Assembly (NCBI GenBank): GCA_028023455.1 | Contig: JAQFVV010006306.1 | Span: forward strand, 2,631,001-2,695,000 | Origin: Epiperipatus broadwayi | Taxonomy: Eukaryota; Onychophora; Udeonychophora; Euonychophora; Peripatidae | Direction: 5' to 3' | DNA: 64,000 nucleotides | Shown: in pieces, positions 1 to 10,370 of the stretch | Position numbering within the stretch: the first letter of the stretch is position 1 | Layout of the letters: each line of letters begins with the position of its first letter | The notes under the pieces: generated by a model | The model's input: the letters and a program-made list of their open reading frames with translations, nothing else | Databases searched by the model: none | Told to the model about the DNA's origin: nothing | Program-made: the position numbers and the translations under genes

Positions 1-262
1 TTTCTAAAATGTACATGATTTTTAGCCGTTGGTGTAATTCTTGTTCAGGTTATATCAGGAAGAAATAATAACGATACTGGCAACTCATTGTTAGATTTAT
101 TAGGTTTTAACAAATCAAACTGAATGTTTTTGACCAATCTATATCTACCATTATAATATAAAGCTAGGAAGAACATTTCATTCAGATATTTAGCACATTA
201 TTACATTATATCCATCACAGTAATGCATAACACTATCTGAAAATTAAATAGAAAATATTAAA
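1..262. other. AT-rich non-coding DNA
   Basis: No open frame, RNA or recognisable repeat is seen here. It leads into the foldback element that follows. Confidence 0.5.
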
Positions 263-590
263 TCACCCTTCTGAGTATTACGATATTTCAATAACAGTCT
301 CTGTGAATAAATATAAAATCTGAACTTTAAACAACTTTGCTTCCAAATGTTAAAAAAATATTTCAGAAAGGATCCTTTTGAGTTTAGCTGTTTGAAGTTC
401 ACATTTTATATTCATTCATAGAGGGCATTTCTGAAATGTCTTTAACATTTGGAAGGGTAACTGTTTCAGATATTTATTCACAAAAGGCGTTGTGAAATAT
501 CTTCGCGTTGAAGTTCAGATTTTATATTTATTCACGGAGACCGTTTTCTGAAATATTTTAATGTTTTTGGAAGGATGATTTAATATTATT
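263..590. repeat. Small foldback element
   Basis: The left end (AATCACCCTT, then GTGAATAAATATAAAATCTGAACTT) is repeated in inverted orientation at the right end (AAGTTCAGATTTTATATTTATTCAC, then AAGGATGATTT), with two related inverted segments in between. It looks like an old non-autonomous inverted-repeat element. No coding sequence or ribozyme core was found in it, and the superfamily is unknown. Confidence 0.55.
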
Positions 591-1422
591 ATATCCTTTG
601 TACATTATTAAAATACAGTCCATTTTATCAATAAACCCACTACCCAAGATTTCATTACAATTTGAAAAATTATATAAAAATTTAATAAATTAGGAAAATT
701 CATAAATTTTATACATATGCTTACTTGTATGAGTATTATCATAAATCAGTCCCAATTATCAGTTTCCACATTCAACCAATTATATATCTGCTATCTTTTC
801 TTAATTTATTATCTAATTTTTGATATTAATTATTTTGTTGATGAATTAAAGTGAACATTTTAAAAATTATATTGTATTGGGTTATATATTTTATATAAAG
901 TTTGCTATTATCTACAGTTGCAAGTACTTGTGGGAAAGTTTGGAACCAAATATATTGCATCCAAGAGAGAACTATTCTATATTTAAATGTTAAATTTCAA
1001 ATGATGAATGAATACGATAATAGTGAGGTTATAAGTCATATCTCTTCCTAAAATTTTTAAAACTTTTATGTATTGATTATTAAATATTATAGATAGAGAC
1101 TAATTATTTGTTTAACCCTTGTACCTCGCCATGCATATATGAAATACAGGAATAAAGTCTTAATTGTAATAATTTATAATTTTTGTATAACGGGTAGCAA
1201 TGAACACACTGTTTATATATCTATTTTACTTCCTGATATGAAACCATTCCCATAAAGTAACAGCCTATTACCATAAAAATGAATTCAGGTTAATCGGAAT
1301 TGGAACTCAGTTTTATTTCATGATATACCTACCAGTTTTGTTAGGAGGATTTACAATGATGAACAGTTGCTGTGTAATTATAAATAGGAGATGTATGTTC
1401 AGTTTATTTTCTGTAAATTTAT
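591..1422. other. AT-rich non-coding DNA
   Basis: This stretch holds poly(A/T) runs and no supported gene or repeat. Confidence 0.45.
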
Positions 1423-1584
1423 ATTATATAATTAAATATGTAAATTAATACACTGTACATGCTTACACACACCTGCACATATATAATGTAAGGGATTCAA
1501 ACTCAGACTTTCACACAACCCTCAACTCTCCATGCCATCTCATATTGCTGACCCACCTGATCATACACATGTTGAAAAGATAAA

Positions 1585-1641
1585 TAATCACCAATGTACG
1601 TATTTCATGCTAAACCAGCAATCATCAGTTGGTCCAGATTT
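1585..1641 (-). ncRNA. Type I hammerhead ribozyme (family B, left arm)
   Basis: Read on the minus strand, stem I ACCAA precedes CTGATGA (1622-1628), then a stem II hairpin TGCT/AGCA, then GAAA, then TACGTAC and the stem I partner TTGGT. The expected U16.1 next to the cleavage site is C here, so this copy is probably slow or inactive. The bipartite stem I of the family is present, with a distal GATTA-type helix. Confidence 0.75.
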
Positions 1642-1804
1642 CTATACTCACACATATATACAATCAGTGCTCAGCTTTATATTAAGATAGGCAATCTTTA
1701 TACTTTAATGGACAGGCTTCGAACTACTCCAACCCACAACTCTTCAGTCATCGATTTTTCTTAATATAAAGCTGAGCACTGATTGCATATATGTGTGAGG
1801 ATAG

Positions 1805-1861
1805 TAATCTGGACCAACTGATGATTGCTGGTTTAGCATGAAATACATATATCGGAGATTA
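1805..1861 (+). ncRNA. Type I hammerhead ribozyme (family B, right arm)
   Basis: The order is TAATC, bulge TGG, ACCAA, core CTGATGA (1818-1824), stem II TGCT/AGCA, GAAA, stem III ATA-CA-TAT, cleavage base A, TCGGA, GATTA. All catalytic core bases are present. One stem I position is mismatched (TCGG instead of the family TTGG), so the fold is slightly weakened. Confidence 0.8.
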
Positions 1862-1979
1862 TTTATCTTTTCAACATGCGTATGGTCAGGTGGGTCAGTA
1901 ATATGAGATGGCATGGAGGGTTGAGGGTTATGTGAAAGTCTGAGTTCGAATCCCTTATATTACATTATATAATTAAATA

Positions 1980-2516
1980 AAAAATAACAATATGGAGAAG
2001 TTTCGTAGCATTTCAGCAGGCATAAAGCAAACATGTTTCAAAATATGACAGGAACGTATTTAGTTTTTATTGTCTGCCGGATCAAGGCTTAGTAAATCTC
2101 AATCAAGTCAGTGGGTGAAAATATCTGAGGAAAAGAACAATGAAATTGAATTAAAAATATATACTTTTGGAACAATAACTAAAGTACTTTAAACAAATGT
2201 ACAAACAATTTGTACTAATGATAAGAATATCACAAAATCAATCAAATATTTAGAAGTTATTGGAATTAAGTTTTGTCTGTTTCATGCTTATTCTCAAACA
2301 TTCAGTGTTTCATTATGTTCTAATAAATAGTTAAAATCAACGATAGATATATTGTATAAATACATCTATTAGGATTTTCTTGCAAATTTTATAAGAAATG
2401 ACAAACGTCTTTTTTGTTTTTCTGTTACGTTTTGTACTTAAAATTCTTAGTAATAAAAATTGTAACGACATGCATGAATTCTGGGTTCTTCTTATACTAT
2501 CAGTAATGTGTATATA
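1980..2516. other. AT-rich non-coding DNA
   Basis: No gene or repeat is recognised in this interval. Confidence 0.4.
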
Positions 2517-3015
2517 AACATTTTGAACACTTAGACCAGAAAAGCTAAATTTCTATTAAAATAGTTCTATTTGCTGAGCATGGTCGGGCATTGGAAATAA
2601 ACCATGCCTCCCAATTCCATGCACGCTCAGATCACACAACATCTACACTACATCTCTCACAAATTATGAGCACTAAGAGTCTGACGTGTGGTTGAAAGTG
2701 TGCTCAGCTCATAATTTGCAGGAGATGTAGTATGGACCTTATGTGCTATGATCATGCATGGATTGGGGAGGCATGGTTTATTTCCAATAACTCATGTTAA
2801 TAAAAAAAAAAAGATATGAGCATTGCATTGTCTAAGAAAAATAGAATATGTAAATTAGCTATTTACATAATTTTGACCTTATATTTAAATGCTTCATCTC
2901 TCTTCAGAAAATTATGAGCACCATAAGTCTGATCTGGGAGGTCGAAAGCATGCCCATCTAATAAAACTGTTTAATAAAAATTTAGCTTTTACGGTCTAAG
3001 TGTACAAAATGTTTA
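2517..3015. repeat. Nested foldback element with ribozyme-like remnants
   Basis: The outer arms (AACACTTAGACCAGAAAAGC on the left; GCTTTTACGGTCTAAGTGT on the right) enclose an inner palindrome at 2590-2790, with GGAAATAAACCATGCCTCCC and its inverse. Two segments, near 2678-2705 and 2920-2955, read CTGA..., a short hairpin, GAAAG, then a short palindrome. That is a hammerhead layout in which the CTGANGA core is damaged (CTGACGT and CTGATCT). The ribozyme ancestry is an inference. Confidence 0.5.
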
Positions 3016-3025
3016 TATATATATT

Positions 3026-3424
3026 AAAACAGGCAAAACTCACTATACTTATTGCCACACACAGCAAGCTAGAGTAATCAATGAATGCCAGAAGGCTAGT
3101 GTATAAAATCCCCATCTAGTACTCACTCATCCAATATCCCCAGACTAGTTTCTAGCTTGTGGCCTTCGTCAGTGAAGAGCCTTGGGTCTGAGAGCACTGC
3201 ACCTAAATCTTAGGATCTAATGCAACCCTCCAGCAGCCACCTTTTATCTCCACTTAACTACAAAACTATGAGTCTTAAATTGAAAACACCTTAATATTTT
3301 CATCTCGAGCCCATCAGCTTATATAGTCATATAGATCTGAACTCAATTCAGTACCTATACATTTTGGTGTCTTTGGTTCTTTAATAACCATAGCCACCAC
3401 TATCCTATTATGCAGGATTGGTTT
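3026..3424. mobile_element. Family A foldback element, left arm
   Basis: It begins AACAGGCAAAACTCACTATA and runs through the family A arm (ribozyme, then GATCTTAGGATCTAATGCAA, then CAACCCTCCAGCAGCC) into the unique central part ending GGCAGGATTGGTTTTAA-like. It runs directly into the next copy. It is non-coding. The short open frames across it are products of the palindrome. Confidence 0.8.
3129..3187 (-). ncRNA. Type I hammerhead ribozyme (family A)
   Basis: On the minus strand: stem I TCTTCA, core CTGACGA (3166-3172), stem II GGC-CACAA-GCT, GAAA, stem III AC-TA-GT, cleavage triplet GTC, stem I partner TGGGGA, then distal TTGGAT against ACCCAA with one mismatch. N7 of the core is C, which hammerheads tolerate. 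All invariant bases are present. Confidence 0.85.
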
Positions 3425-3804
3425 TAAGCCAATAAACATCACATGATCACCATTTCTTTGGCTTGCTTATAACTGTTATTAAAGCAGGCAAAACTCACTA
3501 TACGTATTGCCACACACAGCAAGCTAGAATAATCAATGGATGCCAGAAGGTTTGTGCATAAAATCCCCATCTAGTTGCAGTGCTCTCAGATCCAAGGCTT
3601 CTCACTGATGAAGGCCACAAGCCAGAAACTAGTCTGGGAATATTGGATGAGTAGGCACTAGATGGGGATTTTATGCACAAGCCTTCTGCATCCATTGATT
3701 ACTCTAGCTTGCTGTGTGGCAATACGTATAGTGAGTTTTGCCTGTTTTAATAACAGTTATAAGCAAGCAAAAGAAATGGTGATCATGTGATGTTTATTGG
3801 TTTA
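3425..3804. mobile_element. Family A short foldback element
   Basis: This is a complete palindromic copy of about 380 bp. Arms of about 140 bp start TAAGCCAATAAACATCACAT and end as the inverse, ATGTGATGTTTATTGGTTTA. The centre keeps only the right-arm ribozyme. The ends are flanked by TA-rich sequence, and no unambiguous target duplication can be fixed. Confidence 0.8.
3590..3648 (+). ncRNA. Type I hammerhead ribozyme (family A, intact-looking)
   Basis: The order is ATCCAA, internal loop, TTCTCA, core CTGATGA (3605-3611), stem II GGC-CACAA-GCC, GAAA (3625-3628), stem III AC-TA-GT, GTC with cleavage predicted after 3634, TGGGAA, TTGGAT. Stem I pairs TTCTCA with TGGGAA where sister copies pair TCCTCA with TGGGGA. 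That compensatory change supports the fold. Confidence 0.9.
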
Positions 3805-4139
3805 TATATATATATATTGCTAATAGTATAAGAAAAGTGATAAACTATTTAAAATTATACTATTAGTAGTAAATTGGAATTGAGAGATCATATTGAAAAT
3901 CAACTTCACTGTTTTTATTATAAGAAGAATAAGCCGAACCCGCATCCATTTAAAACAAAGACTGAAACCAACCAGTTATAATAAAAATATCAAGAGTAAT
4001 AAGAAGCAAGAAACTTTATCTTAAATATTTTTTAAAAAGTACCTTGGATAAACTTTAATGATTTTTTTTTTTCTATTTCTTTTAAACCAGTTTATATAAA
4101 TTTTGATTGTTATCAGTAATATCATATATTAAATAAAGT
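3805..4139. other. AT-rich non-coding DNA
   Basis: A (TA)n run follows the preceding element. Nothing else is supported here. Confidence 0.4.
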
Positions 4140-4710
4140 ATAGTTAAACAGGTAAAGGGATTTAGATATTTGGATAGTTGGTTGAATGAGAATGGAAGAA
4201 ATGGAGATGAAGAAAGAATAGCAATGGCAAAGGAAGCATTTATTGGAAGAAAATATTTTGTGAACCTTTGAAGAGAGAATTAAGAAATTGATTAATTATA
4301 TTGTATGGTTGTGAAACATGAACAATGAATAATAAAATTAGGAACAGATTGGAAGCCTTTGAGATGTGGACCTGGAGAAGAATCGAAAAAATCAGTTGGA
4401 TGAATAAAATAACAAATGATGTTTTGAAAAGAGTAAATGAAAATAGAAAATTGATTGAGGAAATTAGAAAGAGAAACTGGATTGGATATATATATTAAGA
4501 ACAAAGTATAATTTAATGAAATATATTTTGAAGATATTGGAGAGTGGAAGCAAAAAGAAAGATGGAAAAGATTGACATTGTTGGATGATGTAAGAAATGG
4601 GAAGAGTTATGTGGAATTGAAGAACTGGGCAATGAAGAGAGTGAACTGGAAAAATGAATGAAATTGATAATGTGACTATTTTCTGGACCTGTCAATGGAA
4701 GAGAAGTATA
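4140..4710 (+). pseudogene. RTE-like LINE reverse transcriptase, C-terminal remnant
   Basis: In broken plus-strand frames this reads as the tail of an RTE-type LINE reverse transcriptase. Visible pieces, in order, are GFRYLDSWLNENGR, RIAMAKEAF, LYGCET, NRLEAFEMWTWRRIEKISW and RKRNWIGYI. These match the conserved post-polymerase region of RTE/BovB-type proteins (YLGSWI..., LYGCETWT..., LEAFEMWCWRRMEKISW..., WIGHVLR...). Stops and at least two frameshifts make it dead. The same region survives at 60.77-61.24 kb, so this was a multi-copy family. Its 3' end is interrupted by the transposon that follows: removing that element joins GACCTGTC...AGTA to CTTACTATTAATGA, matching GACCTGTCC...TACTATTGATGA in the other copy. 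Confidence 0.8.
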
Positions 4711-5779
4711 CACCTGGGTCTCTTTTTACGTGGACTTATTTAACACGATTTTGAAGTTACGCGATTCGTGTTTCACCGGAAGTCGAACTCCGATATTGCG
4801 CTATTACTTTAAATAATAAATTTTGCGCACTTACGTTATATTGAAAGTAATAGCACATTATTGGAATTCGACTTTCAACTTAGTAATTTCAATATTTTCA
4901 GTGCTTTATAATAGTAAGATTTTATGCAATAATGAAATTAAAATCATGATTTCCACATTTTATGTATACACACATTAAATTTTACAAGATTATAATGTAA
5001 ATTTGTTCAAACATTGTGCATGTTAATTTTGCATTTTAAATCACATTCTGTTTTTGCTTTTTAAAAAAGAACGTAATCAATTATTAATCATTTAGTGTCC
5101 ACAAGTTTATTTTTAAAAGGTCAGTAATAGCAGTGGGCACAATTAAATTTGACAATTAAAAATTAAAATCTGATTTTTAATTGTAATTAACAATTTAAAA
5201 ATTACTTACGGTGACTTGAAATAATGTGATGTGAAATTTGATTTTTAAACGGAATTGAAAATTAAAGACAAAAATAAGAATTTAATTTTTAGTTGTTAGT
5301 TTCATAAACAATTAATAAAATCATTGTCTCAAAGATTAATTACTAATTATGTTGTCACCAGAAAACCATTGACACAACATGAGTGTGAAGTTGGCGCTAG
5401 TTGTTTGCAAACGAACGTGTTTTTCGGCAAATAGCTATAATAATTAAAACGTGTATAAAAAAATGTAAATTACTGTACTGTAAATTATGCATAAAAATAT
5501 ATTATTTTGAATAAAATTAAATATTATAGTTAAAAAAAGTTTGTCTTGTATCAATTTTTTTCAAATTTGAAATTTTTTATTAGTCATATTTTATTTCCTT
5601 ATTTTTTTTTTTTGCGCGAATTTTAAAGTAATTTTACGTTGGTGCTTTGCTTTTACGAGAATTTTGAAAAATCACAGACCGCATCCCCCCCCTTTTCAAT
5701 GTAAGTTACATCTATTTTTGCGCGATTTCGTTTGCGCATGTTTTCTGAGGAACCTATCGCGTAAAACGAGACCCAGGTG
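4711..5779. mobile_element. TA-flanked inverted-repeat DNA transposon, non-autonomous
   Basis: The 1069-bp element starts CACCTGGGTCTCTTTTTACG and ends with the inverse of CACCTGGGTCTCGTTTTACG, giving terminal inverted repeats of about 22 bp. TA flanks both ends (4709-4710 and 5780-5781). The interrupted RTE remnant gives an empty-site comparison that supports a TA duplication, as made by Tc1/mariner-type and some other transposases. Inside there is a second palindrome around 4785-4885 (AGTCGAACTCCGATATTGCG and its inverse). There is no open frame of useful length, so it is non-autonomous. Its CpG content is higher than its surroundings near both ends. I do not recognise the family. Confidence 0.75.
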
Positions 5780-5781
5780 TA

Positions 5782-7256
5782 CTTACTATTAATGAAATAC
5801 ACATATAAATTGTAATGGTATACATATGCCGTTACATTATTTTAAAATGAAAATAAAATGGGGAAATAATTCTTAAATAAAATTGATTTATTAAAAACTA
5901 AAAGAAAATTAAAAGAGTTATGTGTAAAACTTTAAAAAAAAAAAAAGTAAAGATCTTAAGATTAGTCCTTTTAGTAAAAATTTATATAAAAGCAAATACA
6001 AATGTTAATTAATCTCTAATTTAAGAATCATGTTTAATCTTAGTAAGTGGAAATGATTGTTTTATTAATTAAATGTAAAGCAAACTAGCCCTTGGGGCAC
6101 TTAAATAATTAAAAGGTCAGATAAGAGATAAAAAAGTTAAAGATTGACCAATGCAAGCACCAAGCCATGCACGGGCCAGAATGGAAAACATCCAGACCTT
6201 AGGATCAGTGATGTCATGTTCGATGGATCCATAAAAATGCTTATAAGAGGCTATAAAAGTATAAAAGACAAAATAATAGGTTAAAAAAAAAGATGATCTG
6301 ACTATTGATCTTCTATGAACTGTAGCTGTATTGCAAGACTGCATGATGTAGGAGTATTGCAATAGATTTAATTTTCTGACACCAGCCGAGACGGCCTCCC
6401 CAACCACGGCTCCCGAAAAAATGGCTTGTAGTGGTTATGTCTTCTAAGAGACTTTAACAAATAATATGATCAGTGAGGGATTTCATAATTCTGGAGGAAT
6501 CACCAAGATCTCTCGTGAAAAGTATGAAATTTTATCAGTTGAACTTTTTTTAAATATATCTCTTCAATAAATAGTCAATCCGTAAGAAAATATAACTTTT
6601 AAATGAACTCTTATCTGACTATCAAAAGAATTCTAAATCAATTATTAATATATTTTATGCATATGTTTGCTAATCATTTCCATTTTTCTTTTATATATTT
6701 TTATCTGTTAACCAAATTATTAAATTTAAAGTTGGGTGTAGATGGCTGCATAGATTCATTGACGTTTATGTTAGTTTAAGGGGGTTTAATTTCAGACTAT
6801 TTGTTCCATATTTGAGTCGATGCTGATAGAGAGATATATGTGTATGCATATTAATGTAATGTGAAGTGTGTTAGCATACAAGGCAATGTGCTCAACTAAA
6901 TGCATGACCCAAAAGTGTAGTCATTGTGTTGCAATGGATGCAGAGTATTCCCGTGACATTGCTTTCCTTTCGCTCTATGGATAGGGACTATAGGTCGGCA
7001 ATAGACTGCTCTCTCTCCATACAAAGCATTTCTTTTAATGTTATATTTATATATGATTCATTCACCAGACAGATTCACATTCCTGTACTGGATGAGGATC
7101 ATTTTCTTTTAAATAATATCATGCTGCATCCTGTCACCATGGTTTCATGCTAACATCTTCATATTGCATTGGTTGCGTCTGTATATGAAGAAGCGAGCGT
7201 TAGTTTAGCTATGAACTTTTAGCCTGAGGTTAGATGTTTTGAAAAGTATAAATGGA
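5782..7256. other. Non-coding DNA, no repeat recognised
   Basis: The first few bases continue the RTE 3' end. The segments at 6110-6420 and 6740-7200 are less AT-rich than their surroundings and could be old unique elements, but no coding similarity, RNA or terminal repeats can be seen. Short open frames at 6117-6407 (minus) and 6926-7153 (plus) resemble nothing I know. Confidence 0.35.
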
Positions 7257-7655
7257 TTATTCTCCTGTACACGAGGGGTCAGAATGACTAATATGTCAAC
7301 ATGGGTAGGATGACAACCTTGGCACTATCAAGGGCTTTGAAGGTTCCATCATCAGATTTTCAATGAAATGGAAGGCTAAAGAGTTGTGAGTAAGGAATAG
7401 TTTGAAGCCTGTCTATTAAAGTATAAAGATTGGCTATCTTAATATAAAGCTGAGTACTGATTATATATATGTGTGAGGATAGTAATCTGGACCAATTGAT
7501 GAAGATTGCTGGTTTAGCATGAAATACGTTTTATTGGTGATTATTTATCTTTTCAACATGTGTGTGATCCGGTGGGTCAGCAATATGAGATGGCACTGAG
7601 AGTGGTGGGTCGTGTGAAAGTCTGAGTTCGAACCCCATAAAATCTTTTAAAAAGT
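7257..7655. mobile_element. Family B element, right half
   Basis: The central block (GGGGTCAGAATGACTAATAT, ATCATCAGATTTTCAATGAA) is followed by the right arm with a ribozyme. It ends at the arm terminus GTGAAAGTCTGAGTTCGAAC. The left arm is missing. Confidence 0.7.
7482..7543 (+). ncRNA. Decayed hammerhead ribozyme (family B)
   Basis: TAATC-TGG-ACCAA is followed by TTGATGA instead of CTGATGA, plus a 3-base insertion before stem II. GAAA, and the stem I partner TTGGTGATTA, are kept. The C3 change should abolish cleavage. Confidence 0.65.
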
Positions 7656-8627
7656 TGCTAAAGCAACCAATTAAAAAATATTACAAATATTATATTTAAT
7701 AAAAAGATATTATAAAAATGAGAGATTCAAAGGCAGGCGTTTTTGTATTCTGGCATTAATAAATCTAAAAAAAACTATTATGATTAGTTGTGACGCTGTC
7801 GAAAAATCGTAAAAAATTAATTAAATTTTTTATTCAGAGGGTGCTCCAGTAAATATATATTTGTGCCGTGTGCTTTCAAATATAATAGGTATATTTAAAA
7901 ATGTTTGTTTAATTTACATTCAATCTTAAAAATAAAAATTGTTAAAGTAACCAAATAAAAAAACCCCACGACCTTCACAAGACCAGGTATATCTGGTTAT
8001 ATTGATAAAATCTGTAATTAATTATATAATTTGTTTTAATTATAATTTAGTATCCTCTTCTTGTTTTTGACTTTGAATTTAATCTCTTTATTCACATATA
8101 TTTGAAGGTTCTGGGCTATTGAATAGTAACTAATTTTTCTTATCAAGTCATTTTATGTACTTGAACTCATTGATAAACACTGAATTTTATTATTCAGTGT
8201 ATATATTATCTCTTACACTTTGATATATACATTAAAATGTATAAATATTCATAGAAATAATGGAAAATAATACTGATAATCAATATGTGAATATTGGTAC
8301 TTTATTATCCATTCTCTTTTTCGCTAAATCTTTGATGTATAAAAACATTCACGATTGAATAATGCAACAGTAAAACAATTTTATTGAATATTTAAACGTA
8401 AATACAAGTACTGAAATCTTACAATAATATAAAACAAATTTTTGTGTGACTTCACTAATTTGTTTCATGAGCTATATACATTTACCAAATTTACTTTGAA
8501 ATACATTATTGCCTATTTAATTATTTCCTAACTTTTTGGGTAGTTAAATATTACCTTTCGAAAATAGTATTTTATTTAAATTTTTTTTACTTTCCTTCTA
8601 TATCTTTGATTAGTCTGTGTTTTATTT
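7656..8627. other. AT-rich non-coding DNA
   Basis: No gene, structured repeat or RNA is recognised in this interval. Confidence 0.4.
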
Positions 8628-8789
8628 TAAGCCAATAAACATCACATGATCATCATTTCCTATGCTTGCTTATAACTGTCATTAAAACAGGCAAAACTCG
8701 CTATACGTATTGCCACTCAGTGCAAGCCAGAGTAATTAATAGATGCCAGAAGACTTGTGCATAAAATCCCCATCTAGTGTCTACCCATC

Positions 8790-8850
8790 CAATATCCCCA
8801 GACTAGTTTCTGGCTTGTGGCCTTTGTCATTGAGGATTCTTGTATCTGAC
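8790..8850 (-). ncRNA. Decayed hammerhead ribozyme (family A, left arm)
   Basis: Stem II GGC/GCC, GAAACTAGTC and TGGGGATATTGGAT are intact. The core reads ATGACAA instead of CTGANGA, so the copy is presumed inactive. Confidence 0.7.
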
Positions 8851-9145
8851 TGCATTGCATCTAAATCTTAGGATCTAATGCAACCCTCCAGCAGCTACCT
8901 TTTATCTCTATGTAACTACAAAACTATGAATCTTAAATTGAAAACACTAATATTTTCAATCCAAGCTCATTAGCTTATTTAGTCATATAGGTCTGAACTC
9001 ATTTTGGTGACTGGTTCTTTAATAACCATAGCCACCACTATCCTATTAGGCAGGATTGGTTTTATAGTTTTGTAGTTATGTAGAGATAAAAAGTGGCTGC
9101 TGGAGGGTTGCATTAGATTCTAAGATCTAGGTGCAGTGCTCTCAG

Positions 9146-9205
9146 ATCCAAAGCTCCTCACTGACAGAAGCCACAAGCCAGAAACTAGTCTGGGGATAAT
9201 TAGAG
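9146..9205 (+). ncRNA. Decayed hammerhead ribozyme (family A, right arm)
   Basis: ATCCAA and TCCTCA lead into a core reading CTGACAG, which has lost the invariant G8-A9. GAAAC, TAGTC and TGGGGAT follow. The right edge of the element falls inside distal stem I. Confidence 0.65.
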
Positions 9206-9206
9206 A

Positions 9207-9718
9207 CAGATGAAAAAAATATTCCTCCTAATATTTTTATGGCCATATGGTCTCTAATGAGGGAGGACCTGAGACATTAATTTGATACAAGATTTTTTTT
9301 TTAAAAAAAAAAATGCTTATAATTCTTTATAAACAAACCTAAGTTACTATGAAATAGATGTTATGTCACGAAAACATAATGTAAACTTTTGATTGGTCAA
9401 CAAAATACCTTTGAAAAATAAAATATCCATTTTTATATTTCATTGCCAAATTCATATGCCCACACATGCGTAATTGTTTATCATTATTATGTCTTAGATT
9501 ATTCTTTTTAGTAAATTTAAGAATTATGGCACCCATACCCACATATATAACTTGCTTATTGGTTTAGTTATCAAGTTTATTTTAATAGTACAATTTGAAC
9601 TATAATAAATCTATTCTAATTACTTAATTTTTAAATTTTAACTGTTACCATTTTTATTTTTAATATTGAATACAATACTTGAATACAAGTATAATGTATA
9701 TATTTAAGCCTTAGATGT
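9207..9718. other. AT-rich non-coding DNA
   Basis: A facing T-run and A-run (near 9292-9314) lie in otherwise featureless AT-rich sequence. Confidence 0.4.
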
Positions 9719-9799
9719 AATTAGAAGTGATTTGAATACAGACTTTCAAGCTCTCTTCAGCTTATATAAATGATACACATGACCACTCACATATGAAAA

Positions 9800-9862
9800 G
9801 ATAAATGGTCCTCCAATATAAGTATTTTATGCTGAATCAGCACTCATCAGTTGGTCAAGATT
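9800..9862 (-). ncRNA. Decayed hammerhead ribozyme (family B)
   Basis: Minus strand: GACCAA, CTGATGA, stem II with a loop change (GTGCTG...CAGCAT), then AAAA replacing GAAA, then TACTTATATTGG. Loss of G12 should inactivate it. Confidence 0.65.
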
Positions 9863-10242
9863 ATCATCTCCCAGACATATATATAATCAGTATTCAGTTT
9901 ATATTAAGATTGCAAATCTTCAAATTTTAATGGACAGGCTTCAGTCCTCTCCACTCTCCAACACTTCAGTCACATTGAGAATCTTATGATGGAATACTCA
10001 AAGTGTTTGTTAATCCCAATATTGTTGTCATACCTGTGCTGATTTTAAATCATCATCGGATTCTAAATAATATGGCTGGCTGAAGAGTTGGAGAGTAGAG
10101 AAAATTGAATCCTGTCCATTAAAGTTTGAAGATTTGCTATCTCAATATGAAGAGTAGAGAAAATTGAATCCTGTCCATTAAAGTTTGAAGATTTTCTATC
10201 TCAATATGAACTGAGCACTGATTATATATGTGTGGGAGATAA

Positions 10243-10299
10243 TGATCTGGACCAACTGATGAGTGCTGGTTCAGCTCGAAATGCATTTATTGGAGATCT
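10243..10299 (+). ncRNA. Hammerhead ribozyme (family B), altered stem III
   Basis: ACCAA, CTGATGA (10256-10262), stem II GTGCT/AGCTC (one mismatch), GAAA, ATGCATTTA, TTGGA. Distal stem I pairs GATC with GATC. The core is intact. Stem III is imperfect. Confidence 0.7.
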
Positions 10300-10370
10300 A
10301 CAGGTATGTGGTCATGTGTATCGGTTATATAAGATGCAGTGGATGGCTGAAGTGAAAGTTTATGTTCATT

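Larger units (their letters stand above)
1439..1963. mobile_element. Family B foldback element with two ribozymes
   Basis: This is the most complete family B copy. Its arms are inverted copies of each other. The outer parts read GGATTCAAACTCAGACTTTC on the left and GAAAGTCTGAGTTCGAATCC on the right, and the centre reads CAATCTTTATACTTTAATGG. Each arm carries a hammerhead ribozyme pointing outward (minus strand on the left, plus strand on the right). The element is flanked by an exact 16-bp direct repeat, ATTATATAATTAAATA, at 1423-1438 and 1964-1979. That is the length expected of LINE- or Penelope-type target-primed insertion, although the AT-only sequence weakens the point. It has no coding capacity and must be mobilised in trans. 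Confidence 0.7.
8628..9206. mobile_element. Family A foldback element, right arm truncated
   Basis: It starts AAGCCAATAAACATCACATG, passes through the full left arm and centre (GGCAGGATTGG), and returns along the inverted right arm until it stops abruptly after CTAGTCTGGGGAT. The outer half of the right arm is absent. Confidence 0.75.
9719..10370. mobile_element. Family B foldback element with internal tandem duplication
   Basis: Both arms are present (left GATTTGAATACAGACTTTCA, right ending GTGAAAGTTTATG). The centre carries ATCATCGGATTC-type sequence. In the right arm a 59-bp unit beginning GAGTAGAGAAAATTGAATCC is tandemly duplicated (10093-10151 and 10152-10210) with one mismatch, so that duplication is recent. 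Confidence 0.7.

Noticed and set aside
3026-3804. CRISPR-like repeats
   Set aside because: The repeats are long, palindromic and dispersed in a eukaryotic context, with no spacers.
3425-3804. Classification of family A as a Tc1-type or piggyBac-type MITE
   Set aside because: The ends are flanked by TA or TTA in some copies only. No consistent duplication can be fixed, and the ribozyme points to an RNA intermediate.
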